From Pseudoxanthomonas sp. J35 (GTDB lineage Bacteria; Pseudomonadota; Gammaproteobacteria; Xanthomonadales; Xanthomonadaceae), in NCBI RefSeq assembly GCF_000513995.1, contig NZ_AZVB01000003.1, forward strand, positions 186,001-250,000: a stretch of DNA of 64,000 nucleotides, read 5' to 3'. A program made the position numbers and the translations under genes. Of the stretch, positions 15,869-24,082 are shown in pieces. A model generated the notes under the pieces. The model was not told where the DNA came from and did no database searches. It saw only the letters and a list, made by a program, of their open reading frames with translations. Position 1 is the first letter of the stretch. Every line of letters starts with the position of its first letter.

Positions 15869-16615
15869 ATGACCATCGAACATCCTTCCGACATCGAGGC
15901 CCTGCAGCGCGTCGGTGGCCTCGTCGCCCGCGTCCGCGAAACGATGCTGGCCGCCGCCAGGCCCGGCATGACCACCGCCGAGCTGGACGCGATCGGCGAA
16001 CGCATGCTGGCCGAGGCCGGCGCGCGTTCGGCGCCGCGCCTGGTCTACAACTTTCCCGGCGCGACCTGCATCAGCATCAACGAGGAAGCCGCCCACGGCA
16101 TCCCCGGCAGCCGCGTGCTGAAGCCGGGCGACGTGCTCAACGTCGACGTGTCCGCCGAGCTGGACGGCTACTACGCCGATACCGGTGGCACCCGCGTGCT
16201 GCCGAGGGCGGCGCCGCGCGACGTGCGCCTGTGCCACGCCGCGCGCACCGCGCTGGCCGAGGCGATGAAGGTGGCGCGCGCCGGGCAGCCGCTCAACGGC
16301 ATCGGCGCGGCGATCGAGGCCACTGCCCGGCGCTTCGGTTTCCGCGTGATCGAGAACCTGGGCAGCCACGGCGTGGGCCGCGGCCTGCACGAGGAGCCGG
16401 GCCACATCGCCGGCTACTATGACCCCACCGACACCCGCGTGCTGCACGAGGGCATGGTCATCACCATCGAGCCCTTCATCTCGACCCGCAGCCGCATGGT
16501 CGAGGAGGGCGCCGACGGCTGGACCCTGCTCGCCGGCGAAGGCAACCGCTCGGCGCAGTTCGAGCACACTTTGGTCATCACCCGCGACGCACCGATCGTG
16601 GTGACCCTGCACTGA
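15869..16615 (+). CDS. map: methionine aminopeptidase, type I
   Basis: 248 residues. All five metal ligands and the key histidines of the E. coli enzyme are in place: His76, Asp93, Asp104, His167, Glu201 and Glu232. It removes the initiator methionine from nascent proteins in the cytosol. The usual partner gene rpsB is not next to it, so it may be a second copy rather than the essential housekeeping one; this is inference from context. The ATG at 15869 lies 158 bases from the divergent hydroxylase gene. REP pairs follow. Confidence 0.95.
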   Translation: MTIEHPSDIEALQRVGGLVARVRETMLAAARPGMTTAELDAIGERMLAEAGARSAPRLVYNFPGATCISINEEAAHGIPGSRVLKPGDVLNVDVSAELDGYYADTGGTRVLPRAAPRDVRLCHAARTALAEAMKVARAGQPLNGIGAAIEATARRFGFRVIENLGSHGVGRGLHEEPGHIAGYYDPTDTRVLHEGMVITIEPFISTRSRMVEEGADGWTLLAGEGNRSAQFEHTLVITRDAPIVVTLH

Positions 16616-16652
16616 GTCTCGGCCGGGCAGCAGGACCGCCGGACCCGGTCAC

Positions 16653-16757
16653 GTAGCCCGGATAAGGCCAAAGGCCGCATCCGGGGCAATCCGCCGCATG
16701 TCCATCAGGCGCATGCCGCGTCCAAGTCCCCGGATGCGCTTCGCTTATCCGGGCTAC
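16653..16757. repeat. GTAG REP pair, family A, inverted
   Basis: Left unit 16653-16686 (GTAGCCCGGATAAGGC to CATCCGGGG), right unit 16728-16757 ending in CTAC. Spacer of 41 bases. Same structure as the pair at 13926. Confidence 0.85.
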
Positions 16758-16780
16758 GCGGCCACGAGAATGGCGCAGTC

Positions 16781-16886
16781 GTAGCCCGGACAAGGCCGGA
16801 GGCCGCATCCGGGAGGACTCGCCGTATCCCCATCGGCGTGTGCCGGGGCCGGGGTCCCCCGGATGCGCTTCGCTTATCCGGGCTAC
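16781..16886. repeat. GTAG REP pair, family A, inverted
   Basis: Left unit 16781-16813, here GTAGCCCGGACAAGGC, and right unit 16856-16886 ending in CTAC. With the preceding pair it fills the 433-base gap between map and the YHYH gene; the rest of that gap shows nothing else. Confidence 0.85.
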
Positions 16887-17048
16887 GAGACCTCTCCCGA
16901 TTGGGGGCGCGTGACCTGGGCCGATGGCGGGGACGCCTTCAGTGCCTGCGCGCTGCCGCGCGGTTGACTTCGCGGTCCCCGGGCGCTGGGATGGGCTCCG
17001 GGGAAGGCGTGCGCCACGCACGAGCCTTGGACGGTACGGGGGAACGCC

Positions 17049-17405
17049 ATGCCGAAGCTGCGGAGCTGGGGAGTGTTGCTGCTTGCCGCGGGCATGCTCG
17101 ATGTGCAGGCACATCCAGGCGGGTTGAACAGCGATGGTTGCCACAACGACCGGCGCAATGGCGGCTATCACTGCCATCGCGCGCCGGCAGGGGCTGCGCC
17201 GCAAGCGCCCGCGCAGACCGGTGCGCGCGAGGGCCCATCGCCGGCGGGCCTGGCGCCCCCGCAGGCCGCCCCGGCGGGGCGCCCCTTCCGCAACTGCGAC
17301 GAGGCCCGCGCCGCTGGTGCCGCCCCGGTCCGCCGCGGCGATCCCGGCTACGGCCCGCACCTGGACCGCGACAACGACGGCATCGGCTGCGAGCCACGGC
17401 GCTGA
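17049..17405 (+). CDS. exported YHYH/excalibur calcium-binding protein
   Basis: 118 residues. The signal peptide ends at VQA-HPGG. The mature N-terminus has the short YHYH motif (HPGGLNSDGCHNDRRNGGYH then CH). A Pro/Ala linker follows, then an excalibur domain (FRNCDEARAAGAAPVRRGDP and HLDRDNDGIGCE) whose DxDxDG loop is the predicted Ca site. Such proteins are secreted or wall-associated; some are fused to nucleases, but no nuclease part is present here. ATG at 17049 follows GGGGGAA. Confidence 0.88.
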   Translation: MPKLRSWGVLLLAAGMLDVQAHPGGLNSDGCHNDRRNGGYHCHRAPAGAAPQAPAQTGAREGPSPAGLAPPQAAPAGRPFRNCDEARAAGAAPVRRGDPGYGPHLDRDNDGIGCEPRR

Positions 17406-17425
17406 CCGCGCCCGGCGACACAGGT

Positions 17426-17492
17426 CCCCGGATGCGGCCTTCGGCCTTCTCCGGGCTACGCCCGTAGCCCCGATAAGCGCAGCGCATCCGGG
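17426..17492. repeat. GTAG REP pair, family A, opposite arrangement
   Basis: 17426-17459 reads CCCCGGATGCGGCC... to CTAC, followed at once by GTAGCCCCGATAAGCGC...CATCCGGG at 17464-17492. Here the two GTAG ends face each other with four bases between, the reverse of the other pairs. Confidence 0.8.
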
Positions 17493-17604
17493 AGGTCGTG
17501 GCCGCCGGCCTCCGGGATGCCAGGTCGCCGGCGTCGCAGCCCGGGTACGTGGGAAGCGCGCGCTTCTGCCTGGGTGCGATGCGGACGTACGTCGCGTGCC
17601 CCGT

Positions 17605-17673
17605 CCCCGGATGCGGCCTTCGGCCTTGTCCGGGCGACGCGCCCGTAGCCCGGATAAGCTCAGCGCATCCGGG
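17605..17673. repeat. GTAG REP pair, family A, opposite arrangement
   Basis: 17605-17638 (ends CGAC instead of CTAC) and 17645-17673 (GTAGCCCGGATAAGCTC...). Same facing orientation as the pair at 17426, 112 bases away, so this 250-base block may be a local duplication. Confidence 0.75.
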
Positions 17674-18068
17674 ATGCCATGCCGGGTGGCGCCCGCCGTA
17701 GCAGTGTGCGCCGCCCTCACGGCGCGCCGATCCGCCCTTTCGTATGGTCGACGCGCCGCCGTCCTGGCGCGGCACGTTGTCGACGCGACGAGGAACGCAT
17801 GGAAGACCTGATCGGCTGGGCGGCGGTGAGGCGGACGTGACCCGCCGGTCAATGCGACGTTCAAGACGTGCCGTGGAGCGCAGCACGTCCATCGGCGCCA
17901 GGCGGTTGCGACGGCCACCCGTCGGCCGCTGTTCCGCGACGCCAGCGCCCGAACACGCGGACCGCGCCCCCGGACGCGATCGGCACGCCGGCCAAGGCGG
18001 CCGGCCCGCGTGTCGAAACCCGCGCCGCACGGCCGTCGCCGAGTCGAGTCGATGCCCTGGAGTCCGCC
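17674..18068. other. intergenic region before the GST gene
   Basis: 395 bases. No open frame with coding character or ribosome site was found in it. Only a short ATG frame at 17799 of 14 codons occurs. No repeat or hairpin of note. Confidence 0.4.
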
Positions 18069-18716
18069 ATGAAGCTGCTCTTCAGCCGCAACCCCAACCC
18101 GCGTCTGGCGGTGGCCACCGCGCGCTACGTCGGCGCCGTGGTGGAGTTCGAGTTCGCCGCGCCGTTCGCGCCGGGCCAGGCCGAACGTTACCGCCCGCTC
18201 AACCCGAGCCTGCGCCTGCCGATCCTGGTCTATCCCGGCGGCAGCCTGTGGGAGGCCGACGCCATCGCCTGCCGGCTCTCGCGCCAGACCGACGCCGGCT
18301 TCTGGCGCAGCGGCGCGGCCGAGCCGCGGATGATCCAGTGGATCAGCTGGGGCAAGCAGAACTTCGTGCACGCCTGCGACATGGTCTGCTTCGAGCGGGT
18401 CACCAAACAGCGCTACGGGCTGGGCCCGGTCGATGAGCGCAACGTGCAGGAGGGCCTGGAGCGCTTTGCGGAATCGGCGGCCTTGCTGGACGAACACCTG
18501 GCCACGCGCGAGTGGCTGCTCGGCGATGGCATTTCCTACGCCGATTTCCGCATGGCCACCTTCCTGCCACACATCGAACTCTCGCGCCTGCCGCTGCACG
18601 AATGGCCGGCGCTCAGCCGCTGGTATGCGCAGCTGGAAGAACTGGAAGACTGGCGCGACCCCTTCCGCGGCCTCGACGCCCCGGAGCTCCCGCCGGTGCC
18701 GGGAATCGGGACGTAG
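18069..18716 (+). CDS. glutathione S-transferase family protein
   Basis: 215 residues. A thioredoxin-like N-terminal domain begins MKLLFSRNPNPR, followed by the cis-Pro region LRLPILVYPGG and the gamma-site LWEADAIACRL. An all-helical C-terminal domain has the N-capping-box region DGISYADFRMA. Soluble; it could conjugate or reduce electrophiles, with substrate unknown. The start ATG at 18069 is where the fold begins. The TAG stop codon at 18714-18716 lies inside the GTAG end of a REP sequence, so the natural C-terminus may have been changed by REP arrival. Confidence 0.85.
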   Translation: MKLLFSRNPNPRLAVATARYVGAVVEFEFAAPFAPGQAERYRPLNPSLRLPILVYPGGSLWEADAIACRLSRQTDAGFWRSGAAEPRMIQWISWGKQNFVHACDMVCFERVTKQRYGLGPVDERNVQEGLERFAESAALLDEHLATREWLLGDGISYADFRMATFLPHIELSRLPLHEWPALSRWYAQLEELEDWRDPFRGLDAPELPPVPGIGT

Positions 18717-18745
18717 CCCGGGTGCGCTTCGCTTACCCGTGCTAC
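18713..18745. repeat. short GTAG...CTAC palindrome
   Basis: A compact 33-base hairpin, GTAGCCCGGGTGCGC then TTCGCTTACCCG and TGCTAC. It looks like a single reduced family A element. Its first four bases supply the stop codon of the GST gene. Confidence 0.7.
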
Positions 18746-18773
18746 ACGGCAGAAGCGATAAGCGGCGGCGGCG

Positions 18774-18890
18774 TCAGTGCGTCGCCCCGGTCATCCGGAA
18801 CACCCACACCAGCGCCCCGCCCAGCAGGAAGATGCCGAGGATGATCGCGCCCATGATCCGCAGCGGGCGACGCGCGTTGCGCTCGGTCAC
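18774..18890 (-). CDS. small single-pass membrane protein
   Basis: 38 residues from a GTG at 18890 that overlaps the upstream stop as GTGA; a GGAG lies in the preceding gene about ten bases before. The sequence is a basic N-terminus (MTERNARRPLRIMG), one transmembrane helix (AIILGIFLLGGALVWVF) and a short tail, inside-to-outside topology likely. It is too short for standard gene callers. Coupling to the next gene upstream supports it. Function unknown. Confidence 0.6.
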   Translation of the reverse strand: MTERNARRPLRIMGAIILGIFLLGGALVWVFRMTGATH

Positions 18891-19186
18891 GTGCGTTCTC
18901 CGGCCGGCGGATCCGGATCCTCCGGCCCGGTGGTGGCGCCGCTGCGTGGGCAGGGCTCGCCCTCGGTCTCGCCGGGAATGAGTCCCGCCGAGGCGAGCAT
19001 GCAGTTGAGGCGGCCGTTGGCGTAGGCCTCGTGTTCGGCCGGGAGGTTGCGGGTGAGGCTCTCGGCCTCGGCCTCGGCCGAGAACGCGCGCAACACGTCT
19101 TCCCCGTCGGCGTGCTGGGCGATCAGTTCGGGCAGGCGTTTTTCCAGGCGCGCCAGTTCGGCATCGATGTCGGCTCGGCTGTTCAT
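18887..19186 (-). CDS. small hypothetical protein, helical
   Basis: 99 residues. The N-terminal half is charged and helical (IDAELARLEKRLPELIAQH, EDVLRAFSAEAEAES), with coiled-coil character; the C-terminal third is Gly/Pro-rich. No family recognised. It overlaps the tiny membrane protein downstream. Its start is 170 bases from the divergent uspA gene, and the Anr box lies in this shared region. Confidence 0.65.
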   Translation of the reverse strand: MNSRADIDAELARLEKRLPELIAQHADGEDVLRAFSAEAEAESLTRNLPAEHEAYANGRLNCMLASAGLIPGETEGEPCPRSGATTGPEDPDPPAGERT

Positions 19187-19284
19187 GCGCCGATGGTCCG
19201 CCGGGGGCCGTCATGGCGACGTGTGCGTACGACGGCGTATTCATACGCCGGCGCATTGCGACTTTCGTCGCGCAGTGCGGCGAT

Positions 19285-19298
19285 TTGATCCCGATCAA
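19285..19298. promoter_or_regulatory. perfect Anr/FNR-type box
   Basis: TTGAT-CCCG-ATCAA matches the FNR/Anr consensus TTGATnnnnATCAA exactly. It is 57 bases before the uspA ATG, a normal position for activation, and 98 bases before the divergent small gene. A second perfect box is at 37061. Confidence 0.8.
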
Positions 19299-19355
19299 TG
19301 CCCGCCGCCGGCAACCCCGGAACAATCGCCTCCATCCCGCAGGCGGAGCACTGAC

Positions 19356-19805
19356 ATGTACAAGCATCTGCTGGTTCCCACCGACGGTTCGAAGCTTTCC
19401 GACCACGCCATCGACCAGGCGCTCAGGTTCGCCAAGGCCACCGGCGCGCGCGTGACCCTGTTCACCGTGATCGAGCCCTTCCATGTCATCGCCTACGCCC
19501 CCGAACAGGTGGCCGAAACCCGCGACGCGTACGACAGGCACGCGCGCGAGGAAGCGGCACGCCGCCTCGCCGCCGCCGGCGCGAAGGCCGAAGCGGCCGG
19601 CGTGGCCTACGACACCGCGTCCACCGTGGCCGAGGATCCGCACGAGGCGATCATCATTGCCGCCAAGCAGGCCGGCTGCGACCTGATCGCGATGGCCTCG
19701 CACGGCCGCCGCGGCGTCAAGGCGCTGGTGCTCGGCAGCGTGACCGCCAAGGTGCTGACCCACTCCGACATCCCCGTGCTGGTCTACCGGCACTTCGAGG
19801 ACTGA
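19356..19805 (+). CDS. universal stress protein, UspA family
   Basis: 149 residues, one Usp domain. The N-terminal strand and loop HLLVPTDGS carries the conserved Asp. The ATP-binding signature appears as MASHGRRGVKALVLGSVT near residues 111-128, matching G-x2-G-x9-G(S/T), so it should bind ATP. Cytosolic. The perfect Anr box upstream suggests induction at low oxygen, as is known for several usp genes in Pseudomonas. Start ATG at 19356 follows GGCGGAG. Confidence 0.93.
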   Translation: MYKHLLVPTDGSKLSDHAIDQALRFAKATGARVTLFTVIEPFHVIAYAPEQVAETRDAYDRHAREEAARRLAAAGAKAEAAGVAYDTASTVAEDPHEAIIIAAKQAGCDLIAMASHGRRGVKALVLGSVTAKVLTHSDIPVLVYRHFED

Positions 19806-19903
19806 CTCTCCAGGGGCACGGCGGCGCGTCGTCCGGCACCTCCCCTTCGGTGGGGACGACGCGTCGCCATGCACTTGCAACGGCTGTATCGTCGCCGGCA
19901 GGC

Positions 19904-20434
19904 ATGATCCGTTCCCTCTACCTGGCCGGTCCGGACGTGTTCCGCCCCGATGCGCGTGCGCGTGGCGCGGAACTGAAGGCGCTGTGCGCGCGCCACGGCT
20001 TCGAAGGCCTGTTCCCGCTGGACCAGGACGTGCCGGCGCACGTCACCGATCCGGTCGCGCAGGCGAAGTGGATCTACCACGCCAACATCGGCCTGATCGA
20101 ACGCGCCGACGCGGTGCTGGCCAACCTCGATTTCTTCCGTGGGCCAGAGCCTGACAGCGGCACCTGCTTCGAGGTCGGCTACGCGGTGGCGCGTGGCAAG
20201 CCGGTGTTCGGCTACATCCCCGACGGCGGCACCTTCGCCGCGCGGATCCGTCGCCGCCATCCGCACGCGATCGGCCCCGACGGCCTGCTCGATGTGCACG
20301 GCTGGAGCATCGAGGAGTTCGGCCTGCCGCTGAACCTGATGCTGGCCGTCCCCGCGCCGCTGGTGGTCGGCGACGCCGGCATGGCGCTGGCGCAGCTGGA
20401 GCGCTACCGCGAGCGCATCGTTTCCCAGGGCTGA
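19904..20434 (+). CDS. nucleoside 2-deoxyribosyltransferase
   Basis: 176 residues. The family hallmarks are seen: YLAGPDVF at the start, an Asp in VLANLDFFRG (Asp76), and PDSGTCFEVGYA with the catalytic Glu90. It should exchange or hydrolyse the base of 2'-deoxynucleosides or nucleotides in salvage. DNPH1-like hydrolases share this fold, so the direction of catalysis is open. ATG at 19904 follows the GGCAGG site. Only 98 bases from uspA, so read-through is possible. Confidence 0.9.
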   Translation: MIRSLYLAGPDVFRPDARARGAELKALCARHGFEGLFPLDQDVPAHVTDPVAQAKWIYHANIGLIERADAVLANLDFFRGPEPDSGTCFEVGYAVARGKPVFGYIPDGGTFAARIRRRHPHAIGPDGLLDVHGWSIEEFGLPLNLMLAVPAPLVVGDAGMALAQLERYRERIVSQG

Positions 20435-20458
20435 AAAAAACCGCCCCCGGAGGGGCGG
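20434..20458 (-). terminator. rho-independent terminator for the YkvA-like gene
   Basis: On the minus strand a 7-bp GC stem (CCGCCCC / GGGGCGG, loop of four) is followed by TTTTTTT. It starts 36 bases after the stop of the gene at 20495 and abuts the 3' end of the convergent deoxyribosyltransferase gene. Confidence 0.85.
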
Positions 20459-20494
20459 TATCGAAGGGTGCCCGGACGTGGGGCCCGGCGCGCT

Positions 20495-21148
20495 TCAGTG
20501 GATCCGGAACATGGGCGCCGGCGCCGGCACGTAGCTGGACTCGCGCACGCGGCGGCGGTGCGCATTCAGGGCCGCCTCGACGTCGCGGGCCGCTTCCCAC
20601 GCGGCGCGGTCGAACGGCAGCTCGGCCGGGTCGCAGCCGCGCAGGTGCGCTTCCAGCGTGCGCAGGCGCAGGAAGTCGCGGTAGCAGGCCACTTCCTGGC
20701 GCAGGGTCGGCCAGGCGGTGTCGACCACGATGGCGTCGTCCAGGCGGCCGACCTGCGGGATCCAGTCCGGGATCAGGTCGTGCTCGTCGCGGGCATAGCC
20801 GGCCACCAGCCCGGCGCAGTCGGCGACGGCGGCGGCGACCGCCCAGGCCGGGTCGGCGACCAGGCCGGCGACCGTTTCCATCCAGGAAATCCGTTCAGCG
20901 ATGCATCCGGGAGCGGGCGCGTCCGTGCCGGAGGACAGCTGGCGGGCGGCTGTGGCCAGCTGGTCGAAGACCAGCGGGCGGCTCCGGCCCAGGCGGGCCA
21001 GCAGCTGGTTGAAGCGTTCCAGGTCGGCGCTGGCCGGGCGGAAGTGGCCGATGGCCTTGCGGCGGTGGGGCAGGGCAAAGGCCAGGGGGGCGTCCAGGAC
21101 GGAAGGCAGCGGCTGGACCAGGTGGCGGGTAGTCATCACAGCGTTCAT
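20495..21148 (-). CDS. YkvA-like DUF1232 protein
   Basis: 217 residues from the ATG at 21148, with GGAG nine bases before. The core DUF1232 motif is recognisable as DLIPDWIPQVGRLDDAIVV at about residues 122-140, where the family usually has DLIPDFIPVIGYLDD. Flanking segments are helical and could be amphipathic. The function of the family is unknown; many members are membrane-associated. A longer reading to 21601 is only the shadow of the regulator on the other strand. Confidence 0.75.
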   Translation of the reverse strand: MNAVMTTRHLVQPLPSVLDAPLAFALPHRRKAIGHFRPASADLERFNQLLARLGRSRPLVFDQLATAARQLSSGTDAPAPGCIAERISWMETVAGLVADPAWAVAAAVADCAGLVAGYARDEHDLIPDWIPQVGRLDDAIVVDTAWPTLRQEVACYRDFLRLRTLEAHLRGCDPAELPFDRAAWEAARDVEAALNAHRRRVRESSYVPAPAPMFRIH

Positions 21149-21289
21149 CGATCGTCTCCAGAGGGGGTGTGGCGCGGCAGTTGCCGGCGCAGGACCAGCT
21201 TCCCCGGGCCGCGGAGGCGGGTCATGAGGCCGCCGCGAGCCTTCCATGCGTATTCGCCGAAGCCGTGAGGCAACCATGAGGAAGTGGTG

Positions 21290-23575
21290 ATGAAGCCCGA
21301 AGACCGGCCCGCGGACGCCGGTTCGGCGGCCACGCGCTACCGCTTCGACGGCATCGTGGTCGACGTCGCCGCGCACACGGTGGTGCGCGACGGCCAGGCC
21401 GTGGCGCTGGAGCCGAAGGCTTTCGCCGTGCTGGTGGCGCTGCTGCGGCGGCCGGGCGAGCTGCTGGGCCGGGACGAGCTGCTGGACCAGGTCTGGGGCC
21501 ACCGCCATGTCACTCCCGGTGTGCTCACCCGCGCCATCGCCCAGCTGCGCGCCGCCCTCGGCGACGATCCGCAGCAGTCGCGCTACATCCTGACCCGGCA
21601 CGCGCTGGGGTACTGCTTCATCGGGGTGCTGGAGCCGGAAGCGGCACCCGCGTCGACTGAATACGTGGAGGCGGGTCCGGCGACCGAACCGGCACGTCCC
21701 GCCGCCCCGACCATGGTCACCGACGCGCGTGCGCAGGACGGGACGCCGGCGCCATCAGCCGTGCCTTCCTCGCCCGGGCCGATACAGGCTCCGGTCGTCA
21801 TCGACCGCGGCACCGCCGCCCCGGCGGATCCGCCCCGGCTCCCGGACCGCTCCCGCCCCGGCTGGGTCTGGGGCCTGCTCGTCGCCCTGCTGTTCGGCGC
21901 GATCGCCTGGTTCTGGCGCAGCCAGGACCGGCCGCCGGTGGTCCAGCAAGCCTCGATCGCGGTGCTGCCGTTCACCACGCTCAGCGACGACCGCGACGAC
22001 CGCTATTTCGCCGAAGGCCTGTCGGTGGAGCTGCTCAACGCACTGTCCGGCGTGCACGGGCTGACCGTGGCGGCGTGGCGGCCGCCGGAGGCGATCGACC
22101 GCAGCCAGGACGTGCGCGGGCTGGGCCAGCTGCTGGGCGTGGCCACCGTGCTGGACGCCAGCGTGCGCCGCGACGGCCCGCGCCTGCGGATCAGCGCCCG
22201 CCTGTCGGATACGCGCAGCGGCTACACCTTGTGGTCGCGCAACTACGACGGCGACGCCGACACGATCTTCGACACCCAGACCGACATCGCCAACGCGGTG
22301 GTCGACGCGCTGCTGGACGTGCTGCCGGGGGAGCGCGAGAGCCTGCAGCGGAGGCTGGCGCCGACCCGCGACGCGGCCGCCTTCGGCGCCTACCTGGTCG
22401 GTCTCAAGCAGCTGGTGAACCCGCGCGGCGAGGACGCCCGCGGCCAGGCCGCGGCGCAGTTCCGCAAGGCGCTGGAAGCCGATGCCGGCTTCGCCCGCGC
22501 GCAGGCCGCGCTGTGCCGGATGGAGACCTGGAACTTCGAGTCCAACCACAACCCCGATGCCTTCGAATCGGCGCGCCTGGCCTGCCTGCGGGCGATGAAC
22601 ATGGACGGCTCGCTGGGCGAGGTGAAGCTGGCGCTGGGCGACCTGGCGCGCGCGCGGGGCGAGGCGGAGAAGGCGCTGGAGTACTACGACGCGCTGCTCG
22701 ACGACCCGGCACTGCGCTGGCAGGCGCTGGCCGGCCGTGCCCAGGTGCACGTGGACCAGGGCCGCGAGGACGAGGCCATGCACGACTTCCGCCAGGCGCT
22801 GCTGGCCAGCCCCGGCAACGCCCAGGTGCACGCCGACCTGGGCTACCAGCAGTACCGGCTCGGCCACTATCCGCAGGCCATCGCCTCGTACCGCACCGCG
22901 GTATCGCTGCGCCCGGACGATGCCTGGTACTGGAGCATCTACGGCGGCCTGCTGCTGAGCGCCGGCGACGACCACGCCGCCGAAGCGGCGCTGCGCCGTT
23001 CGCTGGCGCTGGAACCGAACGAACCGGCGCTGAGCAACCTCGGCACGCTGCGCTTCCAGAGGGGCGACTACGCCGGCGCCGCCGACCTGTACCGGCGCGC
23101 CAGCGAGCTCAATCCCGGCGACTTCTTCTATGTCGGGTTCATCGGCGATGCGCTGGACGCCGATCCGGCGACCGCAGCGCAGGCCCGTGCGCTGTATGTG
23201 CAGGCGGCCGCGCTGGCGCAGCGCTATGTCGACGCCAGACCAGACGACGCCAAGGCGCTGGCGGTACTGGGCTGGTTCCGCGCGCAGCTGGGCGAGCGCG
23301 AGGCCGCGCTGCGGCTGGGCAAGCAGGCCCGCGCGCTGGGCCACGAGCCGGGCGAGGTCGCGGTCTACAACGCGCTGGCGCTGGCCGTGCTGGGCCTGCA
23401 TGAAGACGCCGCACGCGCACTGCAGGACGCGCGCAAGGCCGGCATTCCCGAATCGCGCATCGCCACCCAGCCCGTGTTCCGGCGGACGGGACTGGTGGCG
23501 CCGCGTGACCCCGCCGCGCAGCCGCCGGCGGCCCCACCCGCAGCCGCGGGACCACCACGAGGAGAACCACCATGA
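21290..23575 (+). CDS. CadC-like winged-helix regulator with transmembrane segment and TPR repeats
   Basis: 761 residues from ATG 21290, six bases after AGGAAG; two in-frame GTGs just upstream are alternatives. An OmpR-type DNA-binding domain (about 10-105, with LLGRDELLDQVWG and VTPGVLTRAIAQLR) is in the cytosol. Then come a Pro/Ala linker, one transmembrane helix (193-211), a periplasmic domain starting IAVLPFTTLSDDRDDRYFAE (FlgO/adenylate-cyclase-associated type), and TPRs at about 375-720. Such one-component membrane regulators sense envelope conditions directly. The stop overlaps the next start (ATGA), so that small protein is probably made with it. Confidence 0.9.
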   Translation: MKPEDRPADAGSAATRYRFDGIVVDVAAHTVVRDGQAVALEPKAFAVLVALLRRPGELLGRDELLDQVWGHRHVTPGVLTRAIAQLRAALGDDPQQSRYILTRHALGYCFIGVLEPEAAPASTEYVEAGPATEPARPAAPTMVTDARAQDGTPAPSAVPSSPGPIQAPVVIDRGTAAPADPPRLPDRSRPGWVWGLLVALLFGAIAWFWRSQDRPPVVQQASIAVLPFTTLSDDRDDRYFAEGLSVELLNALSGVHGLTVAAWRPPEAIDRSQDVRGLGQLLGVATVLDASVRRDGPRLRISARLSDTRSGYTLWSRNYDGDADTIFDTQTDIANAVVDALLDVLPGERESLQRRLAPTRDAAAFGAYLVGLKQLVNPRGEDARGQAAAQFRKALEADAGFARAQAALCRMETWNFESNHNPDAFESARLACLRAMNMDGSLGEVKLALGDLARARGEAEKALEYYDALLDDPALRWQALAGRAQVHVDQGREDEAMHDFRQALLASPGNAQVHADLGYQQYRLGHYPQAIASYRTAVSLRPDDAWYWSIYGGLLLSAGDDHAAEAALRRSLALEPNEPALSNLGTLRFQRGDYAGAADLYRRASELNPGDFFYVGFIGDALDADPATAAQARALYVQAAALAQRYVDARPDDAKALAVLGWFRAQLGEREAALRLGKQARALGHEPGEVAVYNALALAVLGLHEDAARALQDARKAGIPESRIATQPVFRRTGLVAPRDPAAQPPAAPPAAAGPPRGEPP

Positions 23576-23790
23576 TCGCGACCACCGGAGAACGCCGCAT
23601 CTCCATCGACCTGGGCGACGGGGTCTACGTCGACGTCGACGTCAACGATTTCGCGCTCAGCGGACCGGTCGTACCCAAGCCCAAGCCGAAGACGATCGCC
23701 GAACTCGTCGTCGACGTCAGCGACCCGAGCACCGACGGCGTCACGCCGGTGAAGATCGGCTTCAAGGTCGCGGTCGTCCACCGCAGGTAG
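23572..23790 (+). CDS. small acidic beta-rich protein coupled to the CadC-like regulator
   Basis: 72 residues, ATG overlapping the regulator's stop, with GAGGAGAA as ribosome site. It is rich in Val and Asp (GDGVYVDVDVNDFAL), has a PKPKPK linker and ends in a short basic strand; no signal peptide or motif. Coupling is the main evidence that it is real. Function not known. Confidence 0.65.
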   Translation: MIATTGERRISIDLGDGVYVDVDVNDFALSGPVVPKPKPKTIAELVVDVSDPSTDGVTPVKIGFKVAVVHRR

Positions 23791-23968
23791 CCAGCACGCG
23801 CGCCTGCCGCGGTGGCGCGGCGGGCGTGGAGATGGCCAGGCGACGATGCGGCTTGCCCGCATCGCCGCTCCCCGGCACGGTGCTTGCAGCGCCGCGGCAG
23901 CGTGCGCGCCACGCGCGCTGCGGTCGTGTCGACGCCATGGCCAGCCTGGTCCGGTGGTGGGCATCGCC

Positions 23969-24048
23969 GTAGAGCGGGGCTTGCCCCGCTGCTCTGGCTC
24001 CAGAACCAAGAGGCCGACCGCACGAGCAGCGGGCAAGCCCCGCTCTAC
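23969..24048. repeat. GTAG REP pair, family B, inverted
   Basis: GTAGAGCGGGGCTTGCCCC plus GCTGCTC at left and the inverse ending CGCTCTAC at right. Family B shares the GTAG end with family A but has a different stem (AGCGGGGCTTGCCCCGCT). Confidence 0.85.
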
Positions 24049-24082
24049 AGGACGCGGAAGGGTGGCGGGATGGAGCGGGGTA

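Noticed and set aside
16653-16886. possible CRISPR array from repeated 30-base units
   Set aside because: Units are palindromes in alternating orientation with related spacers; this is REP structure, and no cas gene is near.
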